DNA from: Pseudomonas fluorescens
GTDB taxonomy: Bacteria > Pseudomonadota > Gammaproteobacteria > Pseudomonadales > Pseudomonadaceae
Assembly: GCF_018614775.1 (NCBI RefSeq)
Contig: NZ_JAGGOF010000008.1
Span: forward strand, 1 to 63,695
Direction: 5' to 3'
DNA length: 63,695 nucleotides
Part shown: positions 42,506 to 50,811 of the stretch, in pieces
How positions within the stretch are numbered: position 1 is the stretch's first letter
How the letters are laid out: each line of letters starts with the position of its first letter
Program-made: the position numbers and the translations under genes
Notes under the pieces: model-generated
What the model saw: only the letters and a program-made list of their open reading frames with translations
Databases searched by the model: none
What the model was told of the DNA's origin: nothing

Positions 42506-42611
42506 GATCGTTCCCACGCTCAGCGTGGGAACGCCTCAACGGACGCTCTGCGTTCGGCTTTTGGGGACGCAGAGCGACCCTGGCTGCATTCCCACGCAGA
42601 GCATCGGAACG
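42506..42611. repeat. Family-2 palindromic repeat inside the hexarate operon
   Basis: A slightly degenerate copy (GATCGTTCCCACGCTCAGCG...CATCGGAACG) of the element at 32.1, 37.9 and 49.8 kb. It lies between kdgD and the dehydrogenase gene, so it is transcribed if these form one operon. Confidence 0.75.
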
Positions 42612-42637
42612 AAAGCCGCTGATTGCTCAGCGGCTTT
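42612..42637 (-). terminator. Hairpin after kdgD
   Basis: A perfect 11-bp stem AAAGCCGCTGA/TCAGCGGCTTT with a 4-nt loop, 10 nt past the kdgD stop. The minus strand continues TTTCGTTCC, a weak U-tract, so partial termination is plausible. Confidence 0.55.
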
Positions 42638-42647
42638 GTCGGGTCTG

Positions 42648-43559
42648 TTACTGCTTGCCTTGCTTGTCGATCAGCGCGGCCAGTGCTTCGTATTCTTCTG
42701 GCAGCAGGTCGGTCAGCGGCGTACGCACAGGGCCTGCGTCATAGCCGGCGATTTTCGCGCCCGCCTTGACGATGCTCACGGCGTAGCCAGCCTTGCGGTT
42801 GCGGATGTCCAGGTACGGCAGGAAGAAGTCATCGATGATCTTGCCGACGGTCTCGTGATCGTCGCGGGCAATGGCGTGGTAGAAGTCCATCGCGGTTTTC
42901 GGGATGAAGTTGAACACCGCCGAGGAGTAGACCGGTACGCCCAGAGCCTTGTAGGCCGCGGCGTAGACTTCAGCGGTCGGCAGGCCGCCCAGGTAGCTGA
43001 AACGATCGCCGAGGCGGCGACGGATCGACACCATCAGTTCGATATCGCCCAGGCCGTCCTTGTAGCCGATCAGGTTCGGGCAACGCTCGGCCAATTGTTC
43101 CAGCTGGGTAGCGTTCAGGCGGCAGACGTTGCGGTTGTACACCACCACGCCGATCTTCACCGATTTGCACACCGCTTCAACGTGTGCGGCAACGCCGTCC
43201 TGGCTGGCTTCGGTCAGGTAGTGCGGCAGCAGCAACAGACCCTTGGCGCCCAGGCGCTCGGCTTCCTGAGCGTACTCGATGGCCTGGCGGGTGGCACCGC
43301 CGACACCAGCAAGGATTGGCACGCTGGTGGCGCAGGTATCGACGGCGGTCTTGATGACTTGCGAATACTCGCTGGCGGCCAGGGAGAAGAATTCACCGGT
43401 ACCGCCGGCGGCGAACAGGGCGGAGGCGCCGTACGGGGCCAGCCACTCGAGGCGCTTGATGTAGCTGTCGCGATTGAAATCGCCAAGGGCCGTGAAATCG
43501 GTGACCGGGAACGACAGCAGGCCAGACGAGAGGATGGACTTCAGTTCTTGTGGATTCAT
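42648..43559 (-). CDS. kdgD: 5-dehydro-4-deoxyglucarate dehydratase KdgD
   Basis: A 303-aa DapA/NAL-superfamily enzyme that decarboxylates and dehydrates 5-keto-4-deoxyglucarate to 2-oxoglutarate semialdehyde. It begins [22 protein letters not shown], a family signature. The fold's Tyr and Schiff-base Lys are visible in [12 protein letters not shown] and [13 protein letters not shown], with GGTGEFFSL near residue 54. It is first in the operon and is preceded by a promoter with an overlapping operator-like repeat. Confidence 0.93.
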   Translation of the reverse strand: MNPQELKSILSSGLLSFPVTDFTALGDFNRDSYIKRLEWLAPYGASALFAAGGTGEFFSLAASEYSQVIKTAVDTCATSVPILAGVGGATRQAIEYAQEAERLGAKGLLLLPHYLTEASQDGVAAHVEAVCKSVKIGVVVYNRNVCRLNATQLEQLAERCPNLIGYKDGLGDIELMVSIRRRLGDRFSYLGGLPTAEVYAAAYKALGVPVYSSAVFNFIPKTAMDFYHAIARDDHETVGKIIDDFFLPYLDIRNRKAGYAVSIVKAGAKIAGYDAGPVRTPLTDLLPEEYEALAALIDKQGKQ

Positions 43560-43613
43560 TATTCGAACACCCTGGGACGCAAATTATGTGTGAGAGAGTT
43601 AAGCTTCGGCCAG

Positions 43614-43653
43614 AAGTTGTAGGTCATCGTACAACTTAAATAACCTGCGTCAA
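43614..43653 (-). promoter_or_regulatory. kdgD promoter with overlapping operator-like repeat
   Basis: On the minus strand TTGACG (43653-43648) and TACGAT (43631-43626) are separated by 16 nt, a good sigma-70 pair. The inverted repeat AAGTTGTA-N8-TACAACTT (43614-43637) covers the -10. It contains GTTGTACGATGACC, which matches 13 of 14 bases with a site before the gntR gene at 45.08 kb. Confidence 0.65.
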
Positions 43654-43794
43654 CTGCATTTCGTCATCAAAGGGTAAAAAAGCCAGGCGCACCGCTCGTC
43701 AGCACTGTCGACTCTGCCAGTAGGCAGCCTTCCAGGCAGTGGTCATAACTGCGCAGGTGGCCGTTCACGGCCCGATCTCACAGGGAGCGACACC

Positions 43795-44190
43795 ATGACG
43801 ACGACATTCGAAAAACCCACCCTCAAGGATTTTCCAGCCGGTTCTTCCGGGGAGGTAGCGATCAGCCTGGCGAAGGCCGGCAAGACATTGACCGTGCAGA
43901 TTCCGGATTCGAACATCTCACCGAACGCATCCGTGCACCTGACCCTCGGCGCGGCCTCGAAACCGCCGGAATGGACGGGCAACCTTGAGCCGATGATGGT
44001 CAACAAGACGCCTGAGACGCACCCGGATGACTTCGAGGTGGCGGAACTGCGCAAGGGGGTGACGTTAGCGGTGCCCGGCGACACGCTGAAAACGTTCAGC
44101 GGCCGCTTGGTCGAGCTGCGCTACACGTTTACTTACGAGAGCGGCGGTGCTGATACGTCCAAGCCACTGAATGTGCGGATCAAGGCGTAG
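43795..44190 (+). CDS. Hypothetical protein, 131 aa
   Basis: I do not recognise a family. The protein (MTTTFEKPTLKDFPAGSSGEVAISLAKAG...) has no signal peptide, membrane segment or cysteine. It alternates short hydrophobic stretches with turns (LTVQIPDSN, VHLTLGA, VTLAVPGD, RYTFTYESG), which suggests an all-beta fold. GGGAG at 43781-43785 precedes the ATG, and codon use agrees with the neighbours, so it is probably expressed. It is divergent from kdgD and convergent with gntR; a link to hexarate use is only positional. Confidence 0.7.
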   Translation: MTTTFEKPTLKDFPAGSSGEVAISLAKAGKTLTVQIPDSNISPNASVHLTLGAASKPPEWTGNLEPMMVNKTPETHPDDFEVAELRKGVTLAVPGDTLKTFSGRLVELRYTFTYESGGADTSKPLNVRIKA

Positions 44191-44217
44191 GTGCGGTGAC
44201 ATTCAAATCAATGCCAT

Positions 44218-44247
44218 CCCGTGGGAGCAAAGCTGTGCTCCCACGGG
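44218..44247. terminator. REP-like hairpin between convergent genes
   Basis: A perfect 12-bp stem CCCGTGGGAGCA/TGCTCCCACGGG with a 6-nt loop, in the 90-nt gap between the 131-aa gene and gntR. No U-run follows on either side; it could end both transcripts weakly. Confidence 0.55.
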
Positions 44248-44280
44248 CTCTGTGTTCGCCCCTGGATGGATCCGAGTGCC

Positions 44281-45027
44281 TCAGCCCTGCGCCTGCGCTT
44301 CTTCATGAGCCTGGCGCAACCGCTCGCGGCTGTTGGTCAGGTGCAGGCGCATGGCGGCGCGGGCCGCGTCGGAGTCCTGGCGGGCGATGGCTTCGTAGAT
44401 TTCCTCGTGCTCGCGGCTCAGGCGGTCCATGTAGTGCTGCTGGTCGTCGTGGGCCAAGCGCGCCGAGTTCAGCCGGGTGCGCGGGATGATGCTGGTGCCC
44501 AGGTGGGTCATGATGTCGGTGAAGTAGCGGTTGCCGGTGGACAGGGCGATTTCCAGATGGAACGCGAAGTCCGACGCCACTGCATCGCTGGCGTGGGCCG
44601 CGCTTTCCTTCAACGCGTCGAGGGCGGCGCGCATGGTCGCCAGTTGCTCGTCACTGCGACGTTGCGCCGCCAGGCCCGCGGACTCCACCTCCAGGCTGAT
44701 GCGCAATTCCAGGATCGCCAGCACATCGCGCAAAGTGACCACCGTGGCCGGATCGATGCGGAAACCGCTCGGGCTTGGCGTGTCCAGCACGAAGGTGCCG
44801 ATGCCATGCCGGGTTTCCACTTGACCGGCGGCCTGCAACCGGGAAATCGCCTCCCGCACCACGGTGCGGCTGACGCCATGGGCTTCCATGATCGCCGACT
44901 CGGTGGGCAATTTATCGCCACGCTTGAGCAGGCCGTCGCGAATCTGCTCGGTCAGCACCGTCACCAGCTCCTGCGCCAGGCTGCGGCGCTTGCGGGGAAG
45001 GCGGGGTACGTCGATCGGGTTTTCCAT
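44281..45027 (-). CDS. FadR-subfamily GntR transcriptional regulator
   Basis: A 248-aa regulator with an N-terminal winged helix-turn-helix (about 15-80: SLAQELVTVLTEQIRDGLLKRGDKLPTESAIMEAHGVSRTVVREAISRLQAAGQVETRHGIGTFVL) and an FCD ligand domain (about 95-235) with the metal-site-type residues of LRISLEVESAGLAA, DFAFHLEIALSTGN and SREHEEIYEAI. It is beside the hexarate operon, and its promoter shares an operator-like motif with kdgD, so it probably represses the operon and itself. FadR-type regulators of hexarate use (GguR-like) are known in proteobacteria. MENPIDVPRLPRK was chosen as the start. Confidence 0.88.
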   Translation of the reverse strand: MENPIDVPRLPRKRRSLAQELVTVLTEQIRDGLLKRGDKLPTESAIMEAHGVSRTVVREAISRLQAAGQVETRHGIGTFVLDTPSPSGFRIDPATVVTLRDVLAILELRISLEVESAGLAAQRRSDEQLATMRAALDALKESAAHASDAVASDFAFHLEIALSTGNRYFTDIMTHLGTSIIPRTRLNSARLAHDDQQHYMDRLSREHEEIYEAIARQDSDAARAAMRLHLTNSRERLRQAHEEAQAQG

Positions 45028-45062
45028 GGGTCTGTGTCTCGGCAAGCGGCTGAATGCGCATC

Positions 45063-45092
45063 ATCATAGCGCAAGGTGGTTGTACGATCACC
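45063..45092 (-). promoter_or_regulatory. gntR promoter with operator-like site
   Basis: TATGAT (45068-45063, minus strand) is a good -10 about 35 nt before the ATG. GGTGGTTGTACGATCACC (45075-45092 on the plus strand) is a 14-of-18 palindrome centred on GTAC that covers the spacer and -35 zone. It shares the 14-mer core with the kdgD promoter site. Confidence 0.6.
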
Positions 45093-45134
45093 GTTGATGC
45101 GGTGGTGAATGCAATGCTGAAACCGAGTTGCCTT

Positions 45135-45294
45135 CATCGCGAGCAGGCTCGCTCCCACAATTGGATCGGTTGTGGACATGAGCATCCGGTGCACCACAAC
45201 CCCTTGTGGGAGCGAGCCTGCTCGCGATAGCGGCGGGTCAGCCACAGCAATCCGACTGATCTGCCGCTATCGCGAGCAAGCCCGCTCCCACAGG
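45135..45294. repeat. Cluster of three REP units (family 1)
   Basis: Units at 45135-45160 (CATCGCGAGCAGGCTCGCTCCCACAA), 45203-45233 (inverted) and 45263-45294 alternate in orientation, as in a BIME. They occupy the gap between the divergently placed gntR promoter and the 3' end of the ABC transporter gene. Confidence 0.85.
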
Positions 45295-45305
45295 TTTTAT
45301 GGTGG

Positions 45306-47033
45306 TCAGGCGGTTGCGGTGCGCTCCAGCAGTTGGCCATTTTCAATACGCACGTGTCGCGGATGGAAACGTTTCAAACTGCTTCGGTGGCCGACGCTGA
45401 CGATACTCAGGCCCGGCAACTGGTCGATCAGCGCCTGGTACAGCGTCGCCTCATCTTCTTCATCCATCGCCGACGTCGCTTCATCCATGTACAACCACTG
45501 CGGTGCGTAAAGCAACGCGCGGGCAAAGGCCAGCCGTTGTTGCTCGCCAGGCGAAAGCATGCGCTGCCAGTGATTGCTTTCATCCAGACGCGCAATCAAG
45601 TGCGGCAACCGGCAAGTCTCCAACACCTGTGCATAACGTTCGTTGGGGTAGACGTCGCCGGCTTGTGGATAACTCAGCACCTCGCGCAGGCTGCCAATGG
45701 GCAGGTAGGGCTTTTGCGGCAGGAACAGATAGCGCGCCGACGGCAGCAGGATATTGCCATGCCCGGCCGGCCACAAATGCCCCATCGCCCGGAACAGCGT
45801 GGACTTGCCACTGCCCGACCGCCCGCTGAGCATCAGCCGCTCACCCGGTTGCACGGTCATCTCAGCGTTGCTGAGCAGATGACGACCATCAGCCAGGTCC
45901 AGCCCCAGGTTGTTCACCTTCAACACACTGCCCTGGTTCTGCACGTCGATGGCCGGCACGCGGTCTTCGTTGTCGCTCATGGCCTGGCGGAAACTCAGCA
46001 GTCGGTCGCAGGTGGCGCGCCAGGCGGCGAGTTGAGCATAGGCATCGATGAACCAGCTGAAATTCTCCTGCACATTGCCGAAGGCCGAGTTGATCTGCAT
46101 CAGTTCGCCGAGCTGGATCTTGCCGGCGAAATAACGCGGCGCGGCGACGATGAACGGGAAAATGATCGCGATCTGGCCGTAGCCGGAGGTGAAGAAGGTC
46201 AGGCGCTTGGACACCCGCATGATGTCCCAGAAGTTATGCCAGACCAGCCCGAAACGTTCGCTCAAGCGCCGGTTCTCGTTGGGCTCGCCGTTGTACAGGG
46301 CAATACTCTCGGCGTTTTCGCGCACCCGCACCATGGAGAAACGCAGGTCGGCTTCGAAGCGCTGCTGGTTGTTGTTCAGGCCGATCAGGCGACGACCGAT
46401 CAGGTGGGTCAACCAACTGCCCACCACCGCATACACCAGCGCGCTCCAGAACATATAGCCGGGAATGGTGTAGCCGAACACCTCGATGCTGCCGGACACG
46501 CCCCACAAAATGATCGAGAACGACACCAGGCTGACCACGGTGCGCAGCAAACCCAACCCCAGGCTCAGGGTATTGGTGGTGAAGCTGTTGAGGTCTTCGG
46601 AAATCCGCTGGTCCGGATTGTCGGTATAACCGCCCTGCTCCAGCTGGTAGTAATTCTTGTGGTTGAGCCAGCGGGCAAAATGCTGCTCGGTCAGCCAGGC
46701 CCGCCAGCGAATGGTGAGCATCTGCGTGAGGTACAGGCGATACACCGCACCGAGGATCGCCACCGCGGCGATGCCACAGAAGTACAGGATCAACTGCCAG
46801 AACGCCGTGCTGTTCTTCTCTTGCAGGGCGTTGTAGAAATCCTTGTACCAACTGTTGAGCCACACCGAAATCGCCACGCTGAACAGCGACAGCGCGATGA
46901 CGGCAATCAACAGCGTCCAGGCCTTGCCCTTCTCCTCACTGCGCCAGTACGGCGTGGTCATTTGCCAGACACGGCGGAAAAACTGCCCGCGCACTGCGTC
47001 ATTGACCGCGGAATATTCAGCGTTCTGATTCAT
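45306..47033 (-). CDS. ABC transporter, fused membrane and ATPase domains (YddA/SbmA-like)
   Basis: A 575-aa half-transporter. The membrane domain is of the SbmA/BacA-like ABC_membrane_2 type (about 1-330, six helices, with WRAWLTEQHFARWLNHKNYYQLEQGGYTDNPDQRISEDL). The C-terminal ATPase has Walker [12 protein letters not shown] (about 400-410), signature LSPGEQQRLAFARALLYAPQ and Walker B LYMDEATSAMD. Homologues include E. coli YddA and vitamin B12 or peptide transporters; the substrate is not predictable. It stands alone, flanked by REPs and by roxR. Confidence 0.87.
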   Translation of the reverse strand: MNQNAEYSAVNDAVRGQFFRRVWQMTTPYWRSEEKGKAWTLLIAVIALSLFSVAISVWLNSWYKDFYNALQEKNSTAFWQLILYFCGIAAVAILGAVYRLYLTQMLTIRWRAWLTEQHFARWLNHKNYYQLEQGGYTDNPDQRISEDLNSFTTNTLSLGLGLLRTVVSLVSFSIILWGVSGSIEVFGYTIPGYMFWSALVYAVVGSWLTHLIGRRLIGLNNNQQRFEADLRFSMVRVRENAESIALYNGEPNENRRLSERFGLVWHNFWDIMRVSKRLTFFTSGYGQIAIIFPFIVAAPRYFAGKIQLGELMQINSAFGNVQENFSWFIDAYAQLAAWRATCDRLLSFRQAMSDNEDRVPAIDVQNQGSVLKVNNLGLDLADGRHLLSNAEMTVQPGERLMLSGRSGSGKSTLFRAMGHLWPAGHGNILLPSARYLFLPQKPYLPIGSLREVLSYPQAGDVYPNERYAQVLETCRLPHLIARLDESNHWQRMLSPGEQQRLAFARALLYAPQWLYMDEATSAMDEEDEATLYQALIDQLPGLSIVSVGHRSSLKRFHPRHVRIENGQLLERTATA

Positions 47034-47131
47034 GGTTAAGGCTCGATAGAAAAGAGAACAGACTCGGGCCGATCATAGTGCAACGGCCCGATTTATCGCG
47101 AGGGTGTGGGCAACATCCGTTCAGCGCAGGT

Positions 47132-47692
47132 TCAGCGACGCACCGGGCGCTTCTGCAATTTGCGCTGCAGGGTCCGCCGGTGCATGCCCAGGGCGCGAGC
47201 GGTGGCGGAAATGTTGCCTTCGTGCTCGGTCAGCACCCGCTGGATGTGCTCCCACTGCAGGCGATCCACCGACATCGGGTTTTCCGGCACCAGGGTGTCG
47301 AGGTCGGCATGTTCGGACAGCAGCGCCGCCAACACGTCATCGGCGTCCGCCGGTTTGCACAGGTAATTGCAGGCGCCGCGCTTGATGGCCTCGACCGCGG
47401 TGGCGATGCTCGAGTAGCCGGTGAGGATCACCACGCGCATTTCCGGGTCCAGCTCCAGCAACTTGGGCAGCAGCACCAGGCCCGAATCGCCATCCATCTT
47501 CAGGTCGAGAGCGGCGTAATCCGGCAGGTCGGCCTGGGCGATGGTCAGGCCCTCTTCGGCGGAACCGGCGGTGCTCACGCGAAAGCCGCGACGGGACATG
47601 GCCCTGGCCATGACGCGGGTGAACGTGGCGTCGTCATCTACCAGCAACAGGTGCGGCAGTTCTTCGCCGTCGACTTGGATTTCGTCACTCAT
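47132..47692 (-). CDS. roxR: Redox response regulator RoxR (RegA/PrrA/ActR type)
   Basis: A 186-aa response regulator. The receiver domain (about 13-125) has the acidic pair at D19-D21, phospho-acceptor D63 (ALDLKMDGDSG), and a conserved K in CKPADADD. A Fis-type helix-turn-helix ends the protein (about 145-186, EGNISATARALGMHRRTLQRKLQKR), nearly identical to RegA/PrrA proteins. It controls redox-dependent respiration genes such as the cyanide-insensitive oxidase in pseudomonads. It overlaps roxS by 4 nt. Confidence 0.93.
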   Translation of the reverse strand: MSDEIQVDGEELPHLLLVDDDATFTRVMARAMSRRGFRVSTAGSAEEGLTIAQADLPDYAALDLKMDGDSGLVLLPKLLELDPEMRVVILTGYSSIATAVEAIKRGACNYLCKPADADDVLAALLSEHADLDTLVPENPMSVDRLQWEHIQRVLTEHEGNISATARALGMHRRTLQRKLQKRPVRR

Positions 47693-48948
47693 GCTTCGTC
47701 TCCTCGGTCGGCATGGGGCAGGCGCAGCTCGGTCAGCGTGCCGCCGCTCTCATGGGGGTAGAGTTTCACCGAGCCGCCAGCGCGTGTCACGCTGGCTTTG
47801 CTCAAAAACAGGCCCAGGCCCAGGCCTTTGCCCTTGGTGGTATAGAACGGTTTGCCGATCTGCTCGGCAATCGCCAACGGCACACCGGCGCCGTGGTCAC
47901 GAATACTGATGGTCAGCTCATAGGCGTTCCAGTCCAGCGCCACTTCCAGCCCTTCGGGGCAGGCATCGGCGGCGTTGTTCAGCAGGTTCAACAACGCCTG
48001 GGTCAAATCCGGTGGCGGCGCCATGCGCGGCACCGGCCCCTGGCCCAGGCGCTGGAAGCGATAACTGGCTTCCGGGCGCATCAGGTGCCAGCGGTTCAGG
48101 GCTTCGTCGAGCCAGTCGGTGACGTCCTGCATGTCAATGGCCAGCCGCCGATTGGCCTCGGCGGCCCGCACCAGATACTGCAGGGTCTCCTTGCAGAGCT
48201 TGACCTGATCCTGCAACACGCTGAGATCGTCCTGCAGCGCCGGGTCTGGATGGTCCTGTTGCATTTCCTTGAGCAGCACGCTCATGGTCGCCAGCGGCGT
48301 GCCCAACTCATGGGCAGCACCGGCCGCCTGGGTTGCCACGGCCAGCAACTGCTCGTCCCGCAGGCCCTCTTCACGACGAATGGCCCGCAGCTCTTCCTGG
48401 CGGCGCAACTCCTCGGCCATGCGCGCGGCAAAAAACGTGATGACCGCTGCGGCCAGGGCGAAACTCAACCACATGCCATAGACCTGCAGGTTTTCCCGGG
48501 CGATGGGGAAGGTTTCCAGGGGGTAGAAGCGCACCAGCAGCAAGGTGTACAACGCCAGGGCGATGCCGGACAGGATCAGCGAAAAGCGCCACGGCAACGT
48601 GACGGCGGCGATGGTCAACGGCACCAGGTAATAGGACACGAAGGGGTTGGTGGAGCCGCCGGAAAAATACAGCAGGGCGCTGTGGATAAACAGGTCACCG
48701 GCCAACTGCACCGCGTATTCCAGCTCGGTCACCGGCCATGAGGCCCGCAAGCGAATCGCCGTCAGCGCGCACAGCACCGAGGAACAGACCAGGGTGATCG
48801 CCAGTTGCAGCCAGGGCAGCGGCAGCAGGTTGAACCAATAGGCCAGGCCCACCGACCCGGCCTGGGCTGCCAGGACCAGAATGCGGATGAACGTCAAGCG
48901 CCAGAGGTTCTGGCGAGAAGCGGAAGTCAGTAGCAAAGGGGCGAGCAT
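47689..48948 (-). CDS. roxS: Redox sensor histidine kinase RoxS (RegB/PrrB type)
   Basis: A 419-aa kinase with six membrane helices (about 20-175), including the quinone-site motif GGSTNPF (97-103). The H-box is AAGAAHELGTPLATMSV with phospho-His H213. C252 (VKLCKETLQYL) stands 39 residues later, equivalent to the redox-active Cys of RegB. An ATPase domain with N- and G-boxes follows (NLLNNAADA, DHGAGVP, KGKGLGLGLFL). MLAPLLLTSASRQNLWRL was chosen; the 672-aa longer frame lies antisense to the next gene. Confidence 0.92.
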   Translation of the reverse strand: MLAPLLLTSASRQNLWRLTFIRILVLAAQAGSVGLAYWFNLLPLPWLQLAITLVCSSVLCALTAIRLRASWPVTELEYAVQLAGDLFIHSALLYFSGGSTNPFVSYYLVPLTIAAVTLPWRFSLILSGIALALYTLLLVRFYPLETFPIARENLQVYGMWLSFALAAAVITFFAARMAEELRRQEELRAIRREEGLRDEQLLAVATQAAGAAHELGTPLATMSVLLKEMQQDHPDPALQDDLSVLQDQVKLCKETLQYLVRAAEANRRLAIDMQDVTDWLDEALNRWHLMRPEASYRFQRLGQGPVPRMAPPPDLTQALLNLLNNAADACPEGLEVALDWNAYELTISIRDHGAGVPLAIAEQIGKPFYTTKGKGLGLGLFLSKASVTRAGGSVKLYPHESGGTLTELRLPHADRGDEA

Positions 48949-49122
48949 GAGCTCTCCTGATGAGCGCTCCAGGCGAATCGCACGGAGTATAACCAACGCA
49001 CGGCTTGCGCAGGCAGCTCTGCGGCAAAGCGCCACAGCTGCAAGCCAGAGGCTAGACTTACACTCTTTTACTTGCAGCTTGAAGCTTGCCGCTTGAAGCT
49101 GCTCTTTTTCCAAGGAGCTTTC

Positions 49123-49839
49123 ATGCACATGTTCAGTCGCCCCGCCGCCCTGCTCGCCCTCAGCCTCGGCACCGTCGCCAGCCTGCCGGCCCTGGCCGCC
49201 GATGAGCTGCACTACAACCAGATTTCCCTGCGTGCCGAAGCCAGCCAGGAAGTGGCCCGCGACCTGATGATCGTCACCCTCTACACCGAGGAACAAAACA
49301 CCGACCCGGCCAAACTTGCCGCCGCCGTCAGCACCACGCTGAACAACGCCATCGGCCAGGCCAAGCAGGTCAAGGACATCACCCTGAGCCAGGGCAGCCG
49401 CAACAGCTACCCGATCTACGACAACAAAGGCGGGAAAATCACCGGCTGGCGCGAACGCGCCGAACTGCGCCTGGAAAGCGCCGACTTCGCCGCCCTGTCC
49501 AAACTCACCGGCGAGCTGCTGACCGACATGAAAATGGGCGGCATGGACTTCGCCATCTCCACCCCCACCCGCCAGAGCAGCGAAGACGCCTTGCTCAAGG
49601 ACGCCGTCAACGCCTTCAAGGCCCGCGCCCAACTGGCCACCGAAGCCCTGGGTGGCAAGGGTTACAAAATCGTCAACCTGAACCTCAACACCAACGGCTA
49701 CCCACAACCCTTCATGCGCGCCCCCATGATGATGAAAGGCGCCTCCATGGACGCCGAATCCGTCACGCCTGAAGTGGAAGCGGGCACCAGCAAAGTGAGC
49801 ATGACGGCGGATGGCGCGATTGAAGTGTTGATGCAGTAA
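49123..49839 (+). CDS. SIMPL (DUF541) domain periplasmic protein
   Basis: A 238-aa protein with a signal peptide (MHMFSRPAALLALSLGTVASLPALAA, cleaved after ALA-A) and a SIMPL/DUF541 domain starting DELHYNQISLRAEASQEVARDLMIVTLYTEEQN. The family is related to BP26/OMP28 and forms channel-like oligomers in some bacteria; the role here is unknown. AAGGAG at 49112-49117 fits ATG 49123 (or 49129). The long upstream frame was rejected because it starts before the Shine-Dalgarno. Confidence 0.88.
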   Translation: MHMFSRPAALLALSLGTVASLPALAADELHYNQISLRAEASQEVARDLMIVTLYTEEQNTDPAKLAAAVSTTLNNAIGQAKQVKDITLSQGSRNSYPIYDNKGGKITGWRERAELRLESADFAALSKLTGELLTDMKMGGMDFAISTPTRQSSEDALLKDAVNAFKARAQLATEALGGKGYKIVNLNLNTNGYPQPFMRAPMMMKGASMDAESVTPEVEAGTSKVSMTADGAIEVLMQ

Positions 49840-49846
49840 CCCGCCT

Positions 49847-49955
49847 GATCATTCCCACGCTCCGCGTGGGAATGCCTCCTCGGACGCTCCGCGTTCGGCT
49901 TTGGAAGGGACGCAGAGCGTCCCGGACTGCATTCCTCACAGCACGTAGAACGATC
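49847..49955. repeat. Family-2 palindromic repeat
   Basis: A fourth copy of the GATC-TTCCCACGC composite, about 109 nt, with a degenerate right end (TCCTCACAGCACG). It lies between convergent genes and could help terminate both. Confidence 0.75.
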
Positions 49956-49968
49956 AACGCACCTCGCT

Positions 49969-50214
49969 TTACTTCAGCAACGCCACGGCGGAGCGGGCGA
50001 GGTTGATGAACAACTCATCATCCTGCGCATCAAAATCGCCATCCCCGTCGGCGTCACCTTTTACGTCCACCTTGTCGTATTTTCCGTTCTTCGATGAAGA
50101 AGAAACCGACGTCGAAAAGTCCAGTTCCTTGCCCGTGTAGAACTCGAACAGCACCTCAGGGTTGCTGTCGCGATCAAGGTCTTCAATTGAAATGCGGATT
50201 TCTTTAGCAGCCAT
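49969..50214 (-). CDS. Small Asp-rich protein, 81 aa, possible calcium-binding loop
   Basis: Not assigned to a family. The protein (MAAKEIRISIEDLDRDSNPEVLFEFYTGKELDF...) has no signal peptide. Its C-terminal half contains DVKGDADGDGDFDAQDDEL, which resembles an EF-hand or dockerin-type calcium loop (DxDGDGxxD), followed by a hydrophobic helix FINLARSAVALLK. GAGG 7 nt before the ATG supports it. It lies between the SIMPL gene (convergent) and the DUF6124 gene (same strand, 210 nt upstream). Confidence 0.65.
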   Translation of the reverse strand: MAAKEIRISIEDLDRDSNPEVLFEFYTGKELDFSTSVSSSSKNGKYDKVDVKGDADGDGDFDAQDDELFINLARSAVALLK

Positions 50215-50424
50215 GGTCACACCTCATCCAGAGAATTAGGTCAGTACGGCGCCGCTACTCGGGTCAATGCGCAACGGCATTCACCATACTAACCACGCCC
50301 CCCGGGCCGTCTACTGTCAGAAATGTCAGGTGGATACCCGCACAGTGATATCCGAAGCGCTAGTGTGGCGAAGGGCTTTAACTCCTCGCCACAGGTTACT
50401 GTCTGACCTGATGCAACGCCTGCG
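50215..50424. other. Spacer upstream of the Asp-rich gene
   Basis: 210 nt between the DUF6124 stop and the next start. No convincing gene or promoter was seen by eye. Confidence 0.3.
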
Positions 50425-50811
50425 CTACACCTCGGCCGGACTGGCTTGCGCCTCAAGCTGATCCAGCGCCTTGTCCACCAACAACTGGCACAACTCCACC
50501 AACTGCTGAATCCCCAACGCCACACTGCGCCGGGTGCCCTCCACTTCGAAAGCCAGGTCTTCGGCCATGGCTTTGACCGAGGCCAGGGTTTCGGAGGTGC
50601 TGGTCAACAGCGTGTCGGTGTCGGCTTTGGCGGTGACGGAGAACAGGCTGTCGATGCGTGGGTCGGTGGGTTGCTCTGGCGATTTGGGATTGAGGTAGTG
50701 GTCCAAGACGCGTTCGGCGGTTGCGCGGTCCTTGAGTAGATCTTCGATGGCGTCGAAGCCGGAAAGAGGATTGGTTTTGTTGAAGGGTGGGTCGGGAATC
50801 AACTTGTCCAT
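50425..50811 (-). CDS. DUF6124-family protein
   Basis: A 128-aa Pseudomonas-type small protein. It fits the DUF6124 (formerly DUF3077) pattern: a proline-rich N-terminus (MDKLIPDPPFNKTNPLSG), a short RVLDHYLNPK motif (about 36-45) and a helical C-terminal half with KAMAEDLAFEVEGTRRSVALGIQQLVELCQLLVDKALDQLE. Function is unknown. The ATG at 50811 has AGGAG 5 nt upstream; a longer in-frame start lies in the structured leader and is rejected. Expression is probably controlled by that leader. Confidence 0.8.
   Translation of the reverse strand: MDKLIPDPPFNKTNPLSGFDAIEDLLKDRATAERVLDHYLNPKSPEQPTDPRIDSLFSVTAKADTDTLLTSTSETLASVKAMAEDLAFEVEGTRRSVALGIQQLVELCQLLVDKALDQLEAQASPAEV

Noticed and set aside
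48949..49707. N-terminal extension of roxS to 672 codons
   Set aside because: It lies antisense to the SIMPL-domain gene and lacks RegB homology; the 419-aa start matches the family.
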